A stretch of 64,000 nucleotides of DNA from Shewanella piezotolerans WP3 (GTDB taxonomy: Bacteria; Pseudomonadota; Gammaproteobacteria; Enterobacterales; Shewanellaceae): the NCBI RefSeq assembly GCF_000014885.1, contig NC_011566.1:5144501-5208500 (forward strand). The letters run 5' to 3'. This document shows positions 9,723 through 18,857 of this stretch, piece by piece; the first letter of the stretch is position 1, and each line of letters opens with the position of its first letter. The notes under the pieces were generated by a model. The model was not told where the DNA came from. It saw only the letters and a list, made by a program, of their open reading frames with translations, and made no database searches. The translations under genes were made by a program, and so were the position numbers.

Positions 9723-11078
9723 ATGGCTCAACATTTTGATTATATCTGTCTTGGCGCTGGTAGCGGCGGTATCGCTTCAGGTAATCGTGCAGCAATGCGC
9801 GGCGCAAAAGTATTGGTAATTGAAGCAAAACACGTTGGCGGCACTTGCGTAAATGTAGGCTGTGTACCTAAAAAAGTGATGTGGTATGGCGCTCATGTCG
9901 CCGAATCTATGCACCTATTCGCTAAAGATTATGGCTTTGACGTAACAGTTAATAACTTTAACTGGAACACTTTAGTTGATAACCGTGAAGCCTATATTAG
10001 CCGGATCCACGATGCTTATGGACGTGGTTTTGCCAGCAATAACGTCACTCTGCTAAATGGTTACGGTAAGTTTATTAACGCCAATACTATTGAAGTTGAT
10101 GGTGAGCACTACACCGCCGATCATATCCTTATCGCTACGGGCGGCGCGCCAACCATTCCAAATATTCCTGGTGCTGAATACGGTATTGATTCAGATGGAT
10201 TCTTCGCGCTGCGCGAACAACCAAAGCGTGTTGCCGTTGTTGGCGCAGGTTATATTGCGGTTGAACTTGCCGGCGTATTACATGCATTAGGTAGCGAAAC
10301 TCATTTATTAGTGCGTAAACATGCTCCTCTGCGTAACTTCGATCCGATTTTGACTGATACCTTAGTTGAAGCGATGAAGATCAATGGGCCGACATTACAC
10401 ACCCATAGCATTCCAAAAGCTGTGGTTAAAAATGCCGATGATAGCCTGACACTAGAACTTGAAAACGGCGACAGCATTACCGTAGATAGCCTAATTTGGG
10501 CCATTGGCCGCTCACCTTCTACTAGCAACATTGGTCTTGAAAATACTGATGTAAAGCTTAATGAAAAAGGTTATGTGGTCACCGACGAGCAGCAAAATAC
10601 AACAGCAAAAGGTATTTACTGCGTTGGCGACATCATGGAGGGTGGCGTAGAGCTTACCCCCGTTGCAGTAAAAGCCGGCCGTTTATTGTCAGAGCGCCTA
10701 TTTGGTAACATGCCTGATGCCAAAATGGATTACAGCGTTATTCCAACCGTAGTATTCAGCCACCCGCCTATTGGTACTATGGGACTGACTGAACCAGAAG
10801 CTGAAGAGCAATTTGGCAAAGATAACATTAAGGTCTATACCTCTGGCTTTACCTCAATGTACACCGCCATTACTGCACACCGTGAAGCCTGTAAAATGAA
10901 GTTGATTTGTGCCGGTGAAGATGAAGTTGTTGTCGGTATCCATGGCATTGGCTTTGGTATGGATGAGATCCTCCAAGGCTTTGGTGTAGCAATGAAGATG
11001 GGCGCTACCAAAGCAGACTTTGATGCTGTAGTGGCTATTCACCCAACGGGTGCGGAAGAGTTTGTTACTATGAGATAG
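9723..11078 (+). CDS. gor: Glutathione-disulfide reductase
   Basis: 451 residues; FAD- and NADPH-dependent reduction of glutathione disulfide in the cytoplasm. The FAD Rossmann motif is GAGSGGIASGNRAA, the redox-active disulfide is C42-VNVG-C47 (same numbering as E. coli Gor), the NADPH Rossmann motif is VGAGYIAVELAGVLHALG, and the C-terminal catalytic HPTGAEE is present. ATG 9723 follows TTTGGAGATACAA. The length equals that of E. coli Gor (450). A stem-loop follows, so it is probably monocistronic. Confidence 0.96.
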   Translation: MAQHFDYICLGAGSGGIASGNRAAMRGAKVLVIEAKHVGGTCVNVGCVPKKVMWYGAHVAESMHLFAKDYGFDVTVNNFNWNTLVDNREAYISRIHDAYGRGFASNNVTLLNGYGKFINANTIEVDGEHYTADHILIATGGAPTIPNIPGAEYGIDSDGFFALREQPKRVAVVGAGYIAVELAGVLHALGSETHLLVRKHAPLRNFDPILTDTLVEAMKINGPTLHTHSIPKAVVKNADDSLTLELENGDSITVDSLIWAIGRSPSTSNIGLENTDVKLNEKGYVVTDEQQNTTAKGIYCVGDIMEGGVELTPVAVKAGRLLSERLFGNMPDAKMDYSVIPTVVFSHPPIGTMGLTEPEAEEQFGKDNIKVYTSGFTSMYTAITAHREACKMKLICAGEDEVVVGIHGIGFGMDEILQGFGVAMKMGATKADFDAVVAIHPTGAEEFVTMR

Positions 11079-11151
11079 CAAACCATTAACGGCTATATAC
11101 TTTTGATTTAAAGTAAATTTGTCGATGCTAATTGTTAATAAAAAACAATAT

Positions 11152-11190
11152 ACCCTCATTAACTATCTCAAGTTTAATGAGGGTTTACTT
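11152..11190 (+). terminator. Probable terminator of gor, followed by a second palindrome
   Basis: ACCCTCATT (11152-11160) pairs with AATGAGGGT (11176-11184), followed by TTACTT. Directly after it is a second dyad, TTTACTTATC...GATAAGTAAA (11184-11210), which overlaps the end of the first. The T tract is weak, so termination strength is uncertain. Confidence 0.55.
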
Positions 11191-11259
11191 ATCTATTATA
11201 GATAAGTAAACCAGAGCAAGTAGCAAAATTACTAGCAGGAATTGGCTGAAATTTGTTAG

Positions 11260-12150
11260 TTAAGAACCGCTTCTAGCATATTCTTTAATGATCCAGTCAA
11301 CAATTTTGGTTATACGAATATCTCGCTTTCTTGATGATTTGTAAGCGACCGAGTACGTCCAGCCAGTGTAAAAATGAGGTAGCTCTAACTTAACCAGATT
11401 TCCCGACTCAACCTCTATTTGTAAAGTTTGTTCTAAGCCTAATACTAATCCCTGCCCCAAAATAGCTGCCTGTACCGCTAGCATATTATGGTTAAAAATA
11501 AATTTTCTCTGTAGTGGACCTACACCCACTTTGTTAAATCTAAACCACCCTTCCCAATCGACACCATAATCTTTGTGTTTTGAATATAGCAAGGTTTGTT
11601 CGTGGAAGTTATCTAACGAGATATTAGGGTGTTGTTCGAGATATTTGGGGCTGCAATATGCCTCAAGCTTCTCTTCTACCAATGGGATGATGCTATATCC
11701 ATCTTGACATTCTCGGGTAATGATAAAGATATCTGCCAACATATCACTCATTTCAACATCATCTTGGAACATGCCCACATTGATATTAAATTCAGGATGT
11801 TCTCGTCTAAGTTTTGCCATTTTAGGCACTAACCAACGCGCAGCAAGTGAGTTGTATGAATGAATACGTACCTCGTTGGACATATCAGGTACTAAACTGG
11901 CACAAACACTATTTAAATCATAAAAAACGGGCGCAAGTCTCTGTCGAAGTTCTAAGCCAGACTCTGTCAGAGTAATCTTGCCGGCGTTACGGTGAAACAG
12001 TTTCTCAAGGAAATAATCCTCAAGCAATTTAATCTGCTGTGAAACCGCACTCTGTGTAATGCAAAGTTCATTAGCAGCAAGGGAGCAGCTTTCTAACCGT
12101 GCGCATGATTCAAAAACCTGTAACGCCCTTAAGGGAATATTATGATTCAT
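11260..12150 (-). CDS. LysR-family transcriptional regulator (GcvA-like)
   Basis: 296 residues. N-terminal winged helix-turn-helix (SLAANELCITQSAVSQQIKL, residues about 22-42) and a C-terminal periplasmic-binding-like effector domain with the GcvA/AmpR-type AVQAAILGQGLVLGLE segment. It lies just past the leftward cai gene run, 189 bp beyond the start side of the esterase gene's 3' end, in the same orientation. In E. coli the pathway regulator is CaiF, which is not present here, so this protein is the natural candidate to read the T-N11-A dyads between caiT and fixA. That link is inference from context. Confidence 0.88.
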   Translation of the reverse strand: MNHNIPLRALQVFESCARLESCSLAANELCITQSAVSQQIKLLEDYFLEKLFHRNAGKITLTESGLELRQRLAPVFYDLNSVCASLVPDMSNEVRIHSYNSLAARWLVPKMAKLRREHPEFNINVGMFQDDVEMSDMLADIFIITRECQDGYSIIPLVEEKLEAYCSPKYLEQHPNISLDNFHEQTLLYSKHKDYGVDWEGWFRFNKVGVGPLQRKFIFNHNMLAVQAAILGQGLVLGLEQTLQIEVESGNLVKLELPHFYTGWTYSVAYKSSRKRDIRITKIVDWIIKEYARSGS

Positions 12151-12338
12151 ATTTGACTACATAGTTTTAGTGCATGATGCTTGAGACTAACATAGGCTTT
12201 AAGCGTAAAAATGTAACTTGGGGCACATTAAGATGCTAATTCCTTGTCCGAAGTAAACTCGTTAGTATTTATTCGAACAAGCTCACGAAACCCTTTATTT
12301 CACGAGCATATTCAAACAATACTCCTAACAGCGGACAG

Positions 12339-13280
12339 CTAAACCTTTAGTAGATCTTGCTTAAGTTCATCAAGAAATTCATCAGCTTGATCAAACACTC
12401 CTAACATTTTAATGAACCCATGAATGACCCCATCAAAACAGCGATATTTTACGTTCACACCACTACTTTCTAACTCCCTATAATATAAATAACCATCATC
12501 ACAAAGCGGATCAAACTCAGCGGTATAGATAAGCGTTGCAGGCAGGTCTTTGTGACTTTGAGCGCTTAATGGGGAACAATAGGGGTTCAGGGCATCCGCT
12601 TCGCTACGCAAATAATGCCCCCAATAATACTTCATACTCGCTTGTTGCAGCAGGTAACCTTCGGCATGAGTTTGCGCTGATGGCGTGTTCCAACCGTATT
12701 GAACCGCAGGATAGATCAGAACCTGATAGGCAAGCTTAGGACCATTTTCGTCCCGCAATCTTAAGGTCACTGCCGCCGCTAAATTACCACCAGCACTGTC
12801 ACCTAAAATTCCAATTCGGTTTACATCAAGCCCTAAACATTTAGCATGCTCGAAAATCCACAAAGTTGATGCATAGCAATCGTCTATGGGAATGGGAAAC
12901 TTATGCTCAGGTGCTTTTTGATAATTGATAGCTATAACAACAGAACCAGTACGATGAGCCAAAGCGCGGCTAAAATGGTCGTTAGTCTCGATATTAGAGA
13001 CCACCCAACCACTACCATGTATAAAGATGATCGCAGGCTGTAGATCATCAATATCGCAATGTATTGGCCGATAAATTCGTATCGGCAGATCTGCTGTCGG
13101 GCCTGGGATAAAGCTGTGCTCAACACCCGCAACACTTTCTAGTACTCGAGCCCCTCTATTTCTTATCAGTTCATTCATTTCTAGCCGTCGAGACTCAGCA
13201 GGAGTCAAGTCTTCGTAGGCTTTAGCGCCAGAGTCGGTAACCTGCTGAATAAAATGAGCCACTTTGGGGTCTAACGCCAT
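12339..13280 (-). CDS. Alpha/beta hydrolase (HSL-type esterase family)
   Basis: 313 residues from ATG 13278-13280 (MALDPKVAHFIQQV), preceded by AAGGAAAG. The oxyanion motif is HGSGWV (normally HGGGW), the nucleophile elbow GDSAGGNLAAA, the acid in EFDPLCDDG and the His in GVIHGF, so the triad is complete. It is in the direction of the cai operon, 165 bp after caiE, with a long hairpin between. Some carnitine-using bacteria need to hydrolyse acylcarnitines or CoA esters; such a role here is inference. Alternatively it is an unrelated carboxylesterase. Confidence 0.8.
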   Translation of the reverse strand: MALDPKVAHFIQQVTDSGAKAYEDLTPAESRRLEMNELIRNRGARVLESVAGVEHSFIPGPTADLPIRIYRPIHCDIDDLQPAIIFIHGSGWVVSNIETNDHFSRALAHRTGSVVIAINYQKAPEHKFPIPIDDCYASTLWIFEHAKCLGLDVNRIGILGDSAGGNLAAAVTLRLRDENGPKLAYQVLIYPAVQYGWNTPSAQTHAEGYLLQQASMKYYWGHYLRSEADALNPYCSPLSAQSHKDLPATLIYTAEFDPLCDDGYLYYRELESSGVNVKYRCFDGVIHGFIKMLGVFDQADEFLDELKQDLLKV

Positions 13281-13347
13281 TGTTCTTTCCTTATAAAATC
13301 CAACTTCTATGCACCAGCACAAAAGCCTACTTCAATTCGATACGGTG

Positions 13348-13432
13348 GCCGCCTGAGGCGCTAACAGGTTTAAGCGTTATTGGGGTCGCACATCCCCTTA
13401 AACCTTGAGCCTTACAAGCTCACTCAGGCGGC
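13348..13432 (-). other. Nested hairpin between caiE and the esterase gene
   Basis: Outer arms GCCGCCTGAG (13348-13357) and CTCAGGCGGC (13423-13432) pair perfectly; inner arms GGTTTAAG (13367-13374) and CTTAAACC (13397-13404) pair inside them. No T run follows in the leftward direction, so this is more likely an mRNA-stabilising or processing structure, or a small palindromic repeat, than a simple terminator. Confidence 0.6.
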
Positions 13433-13445
13433 ATAATTAACTGAG

Positions 13446-14045
13446 TTACATAAGCTTGGCTTGGGGGAGCACCTCAGTAACACCTTTTAATCTTGGTCTA
13501 TTTGATTCAGCCGCGATAAGCGGCGTCACAACTTGCATGTTTTGTGCTGAACGTTTTGCTAACACCTGATATTCCAAGGTATTTAAGCCTTTCCAAGACA
13601 GCTCTTTCTCGGTCACTTCACGTATCACTTTCGCAGGCTGTCCCATTAACACCTGCTTTGGCAACCCTTGAAATCCAGCGTTTACAAAACTCATGGCAGC
13701 AACAATACTGTCTTCACCAATCACTGCACCATCCATCACGACCGAGTTCATCCCTACCAATGCATTTCGCTTTACAACACAGCCGTGCAAAATCGCGCCA
13801 TGGCCAATATGCCCATCTTGTTCAATCAAGGTATCCACATCACAATAACCGTGCATGATGCAGCCATCTTGTAAGTTGCAGCCTTTTTGCAAAATTAGGC
13901 GGCCATAATCACCACGAAGTGAAGCATGGGGACCAACATAAACTCCAGCTTCAATAATCACATCACCGATGAGTACTGCAGTAGGATGCACATAGGCACT
14001 CGGTTCAACCACTGGAATTAATCCTTCAAACGCGTAGCACGCCAT
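13446..14045 (-). CDS. caiE: Carnitine operon protein CaiE (hexapeptide-repeat, gamma-carbonic-anhydrase-like)
   Basis: 199 residues from ATG 14043-14045 (MACYAFEGLIPVV), with GAAGG five bases upstream; a GTG four codons earlier is possible. It follows E. coli CaiE almost residue for residue (SAYVHPTAVLIGDVI, HGYCDVDT, GHIGHGAILHGC, NRPRLKG near the end). The left-handed beta-helix carries the His ligands of gamma-class carbonic anhydrases. In E. coli CaiE raises carnitine racemase/dehydratase activity, possibly in cofactor synthesis. Starts 12 bp after the preceding gene stops. Confidence 0.93.
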   Translation of the reverse strand: MACYAFEGLIPVVEPSAYVHPTAVLIGDVIIEAGVYVGPHASLRGDYGRLILQKGCNLQDGCIMHGYCDVDTLIEQDGHIGHGAILHGCVVKRNALVGMNSVVMDGAVIGEDSIVAAMSFVNAGFQGLPKQVLMGQPAKVIREVTEKELSWKGLNTLEYQVLAKRSAQNMQVVTPLIAAESNRPRLKGVTEVLPQAKLM

Positions 14046-14057
14046 AAAAACCTTCAC

Positions 14058-14909
14058 TTATTGCCATTCAACAAGGCCAAAATTAAGATAGAACGTCTGT
14101 GGGTCATTAGCATCGATAACGCAAAAATGGACACAGTTATTGCGCCATTGCCAGATCTGAGTCTTAACTCGACAACCTGGATACAAAGACTTGGTTAAGC
14201 GTGTTTTAAATCGCGTTAGCCGCTCAGGCTCGCCAGGAAACATTGCCTGAATAACATGCCGACAAGCAACGCCAGCAGTACTCACGCCGTGTAAATTAGG
14301 TTTAGGATGACCAAACTCCTGCGCATATTCCCAATCCACATGTTGCGGATGGTCATCTCCTGAAAGGCGATAGATCAGTGCTTGATTTAATGGGATCTCT
14401 TGCTCAATTTCAAAATCAGGTTTGCGCTCAGGGATCTCAACGATATCTTTTGCCGCCTTGGCGCCACCAAAGCCGCCATCATATAAGGCGCAATCCCAGC
14501 TCTCATTGGTAAATAGCTTAGTGCCGGCTTCATCGAAAGTCTCACCAATATGTTGTGCTAAGCACCCGCGGCCTTCGCCTCGATCAAACAAGCCTTTTAA
14601 CAACACCATGGTGCTCAGCCTGCCTGGATTAGTGGGCAAAGGTTGATGAATATGCAGATCAAAGCCCCAGTGCAGTGAGCCACCCCAGTTAAAGCCGTAA
14701 TCGATAGTTTTGGTCACTTCGGCATCAACAATTTGAGTGGCTGCAAAGATAGGTAACACCTTAAAATTTTTCTCATAAACATAATCAAGATCGGTCTTGC
14801 CATCACTGCCTGCACCACAACCCAGTGCAAACAGCATCAAGTCTCTAGCCGTATATTCATTAACGAATGGGCCATAGGTCTGACCTTGCATCTCTAATTT
14901 CAACGCCAT
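14058..14909 (-). CDS. MaoC/hydratase-2-like enoyl-CoA hydratase embedded in the cai operon
   Basis: 283 residues. The hydratase-2 motif is clear: YRLSGDDHPQHVDWEYA followed by a HGVSTAGVACRHVIQ segment, as in (R)-specific 2-enoyl-CoA hydratases (double hot-dog fold with catalytic Asp and His). The N-terminal half (YTARDLMLFALGCGAG, VYEKNFKVLPIFAATQ) also matches the eukaryotic-type peroxisomal hydratase-2 layout. E. coli cai operons have no such gene. Sitting between caiD and caiE it could hydrate crotonobetainyl-CoA with the other stereochemistry, or act on a different CoA thioester; this is inference. Confidence 0.85.
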   Translation of the reverse strand: MALKLEMQGQTYGPFVNEYTARDLMLFALGCGAGSDGKTDLDYVYEKNFKVLPIFAATQIVDAEVTKTIDYGFNWGGSLHWGFDLHIHQPLPTNPGRLSTMVLLKGLFDRGEGRGCLAQHIGETFDEAGTKLFTNESWDCALYDGGFGGAKAAKDIVEIPERKPDFEIEQEIPLNQALIYRLSGDDHPQHVDWEYAQEFGHPKPNLHGVSTAGVACRHVIQAMFPGEPERLTRFKTRLTKSLYPGCRVKTQIWQWRNNCVHFCVIDANDPQTFYLNFGLVEWQ

Positions 14910-15000
14910 CTGTAAATCCTTTCATTACCGACAAACAGTTAAAATAAAACCTGATGCTTCACCAGAAATATCAGGCTCTATCGAGAATAAACATTTTTAC

Positions 15001-15786
15001 CTATTTGCCTTTCCAAACTGGGGCACGCTTTTCAGAGAAAGCTAATGGCCCCTCTAGCGCATCTTCAGAATGTAGTACTGAAGGGTAGTTTTTCAGGCCA
15101 CCAGCGCGAATATGGCGATAACCCTCTTCGACTGATAGCTCACTGGTTTCACGGTAAATTTCTTTAATTGCTGCAATGGCTAATGGCGCTCCTTGTGCAA
15201 TTTGATGGGCAAGCTCACGCGCAGTTTCCATAAGCTGATCACTGCTAACCACATTATTGACAACCCCCCAACGCAACGCTTCTTCAGCGCCCATACCTCG
15301 TCCTGTCATCATAAGCTCGTTTACTATGGCAGGCGGTAACAACTTGGGTAGACGTAACATTCCGCCGCTATCGGGGACGATACCCAATTTGGCTTCTGGC
15401 AATGCAAAGCTGGCGTTTTCAGAGCAAACAATCATGTCTGCTGCTAATGCCAACTCAAAACCACCACCAAACGCATAGCCATTTACTGCGGCAATAACGG
15501 GCTTATCCAGATCAAAGATTTCAGTCAATCCTGCAAATCCACCAGGACCAAAATCGGCATCAGGCGCTTCACCTTCTGCAGCCGCTTTCAAGTCCCAACC
15601 AGCTGAGAAGAAACGTTCACCTGCACCAGTGATAATCGCAACGCGTAGCTCTGGATCCTCTCGGAAAGCTAAAAACACTTCGCCCATTTCAAAACTGGTT
15701 TTAGCGTCAATCGCATTGGCTTTCGGTCTATCAAGAGTAATTTCTAAAATAGCGCCATTGCGGGTAACGTGTAATGATTCACTCAT
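15001..15786 (-). CDS. caiD: Carnitinyl-CoA dehydratase (crotonobetainyl-CoA hydratase)
   Basis: 261 residues from ATG 15784-15786 (MSESLHVTRNGAIL), the same length as E. coli CaiD. Crotonase fold with oxyanion segment AGWDLKAAAEGEA and NGYAFGGGFELALAADMIV, and catalytic Glu region ALPEAKLGIVPDSGGMLRLP. It interconverts L-carnitinyl-CoA and crotonobetainyl-CoA in the cytoplasm. It follows caiC by 62 bp; between it and the next gene lies a 91-bp gap with a short dyad (CCTGAT...ATCAGG). Confidence 0.96.
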   Translation of the reverse strand: MSESLHVTRNGAILEITLDRPKANAIDAKTSFEMGEVFLAFREDPELRVAIITGAGERFFSAGWDLKAAAEGEAPDADFGPGGFAGLTEIFDLDKPVIAAVNGYAFGGGFELALAADMIVCSENASFALPEAKLGIVPDSGGMLRLPKLLPPAIVNELMMTGRGMGAEEALRWGVVNNVVSSDQLMETARELAHQIAQGAPLAIAAIKEIYRETSELSVEEGYRHIRAGGLKNYPSVLHSEDALEGPLAFSEKRAPVWKGK

Positions 15787-15848
15787 GTTAATACTCCAAT
15801 ATAGAGCCACTTCAGACTCATTTATTAAAAAGCTAATTTAAGTTAACT

Positions 15849-17402
15849 TCATTTGAGAAGTTTCTTTTGTACTTTGCAGGTACAAGTTCTTGGAAAAGAA
15901 ATTTTTATTTCGATAAAGGAAGGCACTTTAAATTTCGCCATATTCTCTGCACAAAACTGCAGAATTTCGTCGACACTTAAAACAGTCCCTTCAGTTAAGA
16001 TGACAAAAGCTTTAACCGCTTCGTCACGGATAACATCCGCGACACCGATGACTGCTGCATCTTGAATATAAGGATGCGACATCAGTATTTTTTCAATTTC
16101 AGTGCTAGAGATGTTTTCGCCGGAACGCTTAATCATGTTGGTCTTTCGATCAACAAAATAGAACAGACCAAGGTCATCAACATAGGCTTTATCGCCAGTG
16201 TAGAGCCAGCCATCAGCGCTGAGCACTTCTTCTGTCGACTTAGCATCTTGGTAATAACCTTTCATTATTGTTCGCCCAGGCACTCCTTTAACCCAGAGAT
16301 CACCAATCACATTGGCAGCTAACTCTTGGCCATTCTCATCAGCAACCTTAGCTTCGTAACCTAAGCCTGGTCGGCCAATCGATGGCCAATGACGTTCTTC
16401 TGATGGGCTATCACCAATCAGGCCCACTAAGGTTTCAGTCATGCCGTAGGAGTTAAATAGCTGCACCTTGAATCGGCTTTCGAAATCACGCTTTTCTTGA
16501 TCGGAGATATGTAAAAAAAACAACATGTCACGCAGGCAATGATTTTGCTCTGTAGCAACCTTAGGCTGCAGCATTAAGGTGCGAATAATCATCGGCATAC
16601 TATGAGTTATAGTGGCCCGATAATCACAGATTTGTCGCCAGAACTTACGTGCACTGTACTTTTCTAGCATCACCAATGTGGCGCCAACGGTAAATGCAGC
16701 CATGGCCGCATTACACTGAAAGTCGATATGAAAACTCGGCATCATCGTTAGATAGATATCATCGCACCTCAGGCTGGTTTGCCACGCAGTGTAATAACCA
16801 GCAAACTGCAAATTACAGTGGGTGATCTCTACGCCTTTAGGTTGCGAAGTCGTGCCAGAGGTGAATAGTATTTCGGCGACGTCATCACTGCTAAGAGTGA
16901 TCCGCTGAGTAAGCTCAACAGCTTGCTGTTGCAGCAATTGGTCAAAGCTCATTGCCGGCGAAAGAGTTTCGCTTTGTGCCCTACTGACCAGAATATGCTT
17001 GATTGAGTTACCAGCAACCTGCTGCATAGCACTGTAAATTGGAAGAAACTCTTCCTCTATGACAACAGCTGTTACAGCACATTTATCAATAATGTATTGG
17101 CACTCCGCAAGTAGATATTGGCTGTTAATCGGCACGGTCACTGCACCAATTTTGGCTAAGCCAAACCAACAGAAAATAAATTGCGGACTGTTGTATAACT
17201 GCACTGCGACTTTATCGCCTTTTTTGACCCCAAGGCTAAAAAACAAATTGGCAGTTTTTGTTATTTCGTCATTAAGCTGACTATAGGTAAACTCTTGGGC
17301 ATCGCCAGCAGCATCCTCATAAACCAACGCTGTGTTATTACTAAATTTCCGAGCACGCTCTTCCCACATGCATCTTAATGTTTTGCTACCAACGATATCC
17401 AT
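15849..17402 (-). CDS. caiC: Crotonobetaine/carnitine-CoA ligase
   Basis: 517 residues, ANL superfamily. Start MDIVGSKTLRCMWEERA parallels E. coli CaiC (MDIIGGQHLRQMWDD). The AMP-binding P-loop is ILFTSGTTSQPKGVEITH, with the SYGMTETLVG and YTGDKAYVDDLGLFYFVDR core motifs following. The C-terminal catalytic lysine region reads CKVQKKLLK where E. coli has GKIIRKNLK. It makes betainyl-CoA to prime the CoA-transfer cycle. Starts 10 bp after caiB ends. Confidence 0.96.
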   Translation of the reverse strand: MDIVGSKTLRCMWEERARKFSNNTALVYEDAAGDAQEFTYSQLNDEITKTANLFFSLGVKKGDKVAVQLYNSPQFIFCWFGLAKIGAVTVPINSQYLLAECQYIIDKCAVTAVVIEEEFLPIYSAMQQVAGNSIKHILVSRAQSETLSPAMSFDQLLQQQAVELTQRITLSSDDVAEILFTSGTTSQPKGVEITHCNLQFAGYYTAWQTSLRCDDIYLTMMPSFHIDFQCNAAMAAFTVGATLVMLEKYSARKFWRQICDYRATITHSMPMIIRTLMLQPKVATEQNHCLRDMLFFLHISDQEKRDFESRFKVQLFNSYGMTETLVGLIGDSPSEERHWPSIGRPGLGYEAKVADENGQELAANVIGDLWVKGVPGRTIMKGYYQDAKSTEEVLSADGWLYTGDKAYVDDLGLFYFVDRKTNMIKRSGENISSTEIEKILMSHPYIQDAAVIGVADVIRDEAVKAFVILTEGTVLSVDEILQFCAENMAKFKVPSFIEIKISFPRTCTCKVQKKLLK

Positions 17403-17412
17403 TCTTCTAGCC

Positions 17413-18639
17413 TCACTTACACTCAGATACTTTCACTAAGCCTTTTTCGCTTAAGCTCTGAATTTGTTCCTGTGAGTAACCAATATCTTGCAAGATTGCA
17501 GCGGTATCCATGCCATGCTTAGGCATACCACGCCAGATTTGACCTGGGTTATTCTTAAACTTAGGCATCACGTTTGGACCTCTGTAGGTCTTACCGTCGA
17601 TGTTTTTCCATTCAGTAATCGATTCACGTGCAATGTACTGCGGGTTACTATCAAGCTCTGGAATTGTCAGCACTTTTGCACAAGCCACTTTCAATTCTGC
17701 AAACCTTGCCATAACCTCTTCAATGCTTCTTTCACCTAAATACAGATCCAGCGCATCCTCTACTTGATAGCCGAACGGACACTCAATACGGTGAATGAGT
17801 TGAGTTCCAGCAGGGATCTCTTCTCCGCCATACAGATGGGTGATATTCATATCTTTGAACATCTCTTCAATCTGCATACCGCCAACCAGCTCCATGACGA
17901 TATAACCGTCGTTACACTTATACAGGCCACAACCTGCATAGTAAGGGTCTTTACCCTTGGTCATACGTGGGCAAACTTCGCCGCCATTAAAATGATCCAT
18001 CATGAAGTACTGACCCATGCGCAGCATCACTTCGTACATTGCCACATCAATACTTTCACCCACTCCGGTTTCGCGTACACGATAGAGTGCAGCCAATGCA
18101 GAAGTCGTTGCCGTCATACCTGAGAAGTAATCTGCTGTGTATGGGAAAGCAGGCATTGGCTGGTCAACATCACCATTCTGGATAAGGTAGCCACTGAACG
18201 CTTGAGCAATGGTATTGTAAGCAGGCAGGTTAGTGTATTCATCAGTACCGTACTGGCCAAAACCCGATAAGTGAGCGATCACTAACTTTTTATTATGCTC
18301 CCATAACACTTCATCTGTAATTCCGCGACGAGCAAATGCAGGTCCTTTGCTGGCTTCGATGAAAATGTCAGTGGTTTCCATTAATTTAAGAAATGCATCA
18401 CGGCCTTCATCTTTAAAAATATTTAGTGATAATGCATGTAGATTACGGCGTGATAATTCTGGGTAGTTAGGTTGAACACGGATAGTATCCGCATAGGCTA
18501 CGTTTTCGATCCAAATGACTTCGGCACCCCACTCTGCTAGCATTTGTGCCGCAAATGGACCCGCAATTTCAATACCTGAAAACACCACTCTTAAACCAGA
18601 AAGAGGACCAAACGTAGGTGTGGACAATTTATTTGACAT
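17413..18639 (-). CDS. caiB: L-carnitine/crotonobetaine CoA-transferase
   Basis: 408 residues from ATG 18637-18639 (MSNKLSTPTFGPLSG), with an AGAGAGATGG box upstream; in-frame extension is possible but lacks support. Family III CoA-transferase, extremely close to E. coli CaiB (SGIEIAGPFAAQMLAEWGAE, CPRMTKGKDPYYAGCGLY). The catalytic Asp lies in FPYTADYFSG near residue 170. It swaps CoA between gamma-butyrobetainyl-CoA and carnitine. It is separated from caiA by 218 bp holding a strong hairpin. Confidence 0.97.
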   Translation of the reverse strand: MSNKLSTPTFGPLSGLRVVFSGIEIAGPFAAQMLAEWGAEVIWIENVAYADTIRVQPNYPELSRRNLHALSLNIFKDEGRDAFLKLMETTDIFIEASKGPAFARRGITDEVLWEHNKKLVIAHLSGFGQYGTDEYTNLPAYNTIAQAFSGYLIQNGDVDQPMPAFPYTADYFSGMTATTSALAALYRVRETGVGESIDVAMYEVMLRMGQYFMMDHFNGGEVCPRMTKGKDPYYAGCGLYKCNDGYIVMELVGGMQIEEMFKDMNITHLYGGEEIPAGTQLIHRIECPFGYQVEDALDLYLGERSIEEVMARFAELKVACAKVLTIPELDSNPQYIARESITEWKNIDGKTYRGPNVMPKFKNNPGQIWRGMPKHGMDTAAILQDIGYSQEQIQSLSEKGLVKVSECK

Positions 18640-18733
18640 GATACCCATCTCTCTTAATATTCGAATTAAATTCCCCACGACATAGTGTCGCGAAGCTTGT
18701 CTTTATTTGTTGATTAAACACTGTCGTATTGGG

Positions 18734-18796
18734 TGCTGGGGTATGAATCGCAGTGTCGATCTGCTTTGCAATAAAAAGAAGATTCATACCCCAGCA
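18734..18796 (-). other. Perfect 16-bp inverted repeat between caiA and caiB
   Basis: TGCTGGGGTATGAATC (18734-18749) and GATTCATACCCCAGCA (18781-18796) are exact complements around a 31-nt loop. In leftward mRNA this forms a strong stem without a U tract, placed between caiA and caiB. Likely roles are segmental mRNA stability (higher caiTA than caiBCDE) or a small inserted palindromic element. Confidence 0.8.
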
Positions 18797-18857
18797 ATTA
18801 CACCACGCAGGCTATGTACTGACGATGCAGCACTCAGCCTGTTTGCTCAGTGGAGAA

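Noticed and set aside
13544..13858. Rightward frame opposite caiE
   Set aside because: Antisense to the hexapeptide-repeat gene, whose regular repeats also keep the other strand open.
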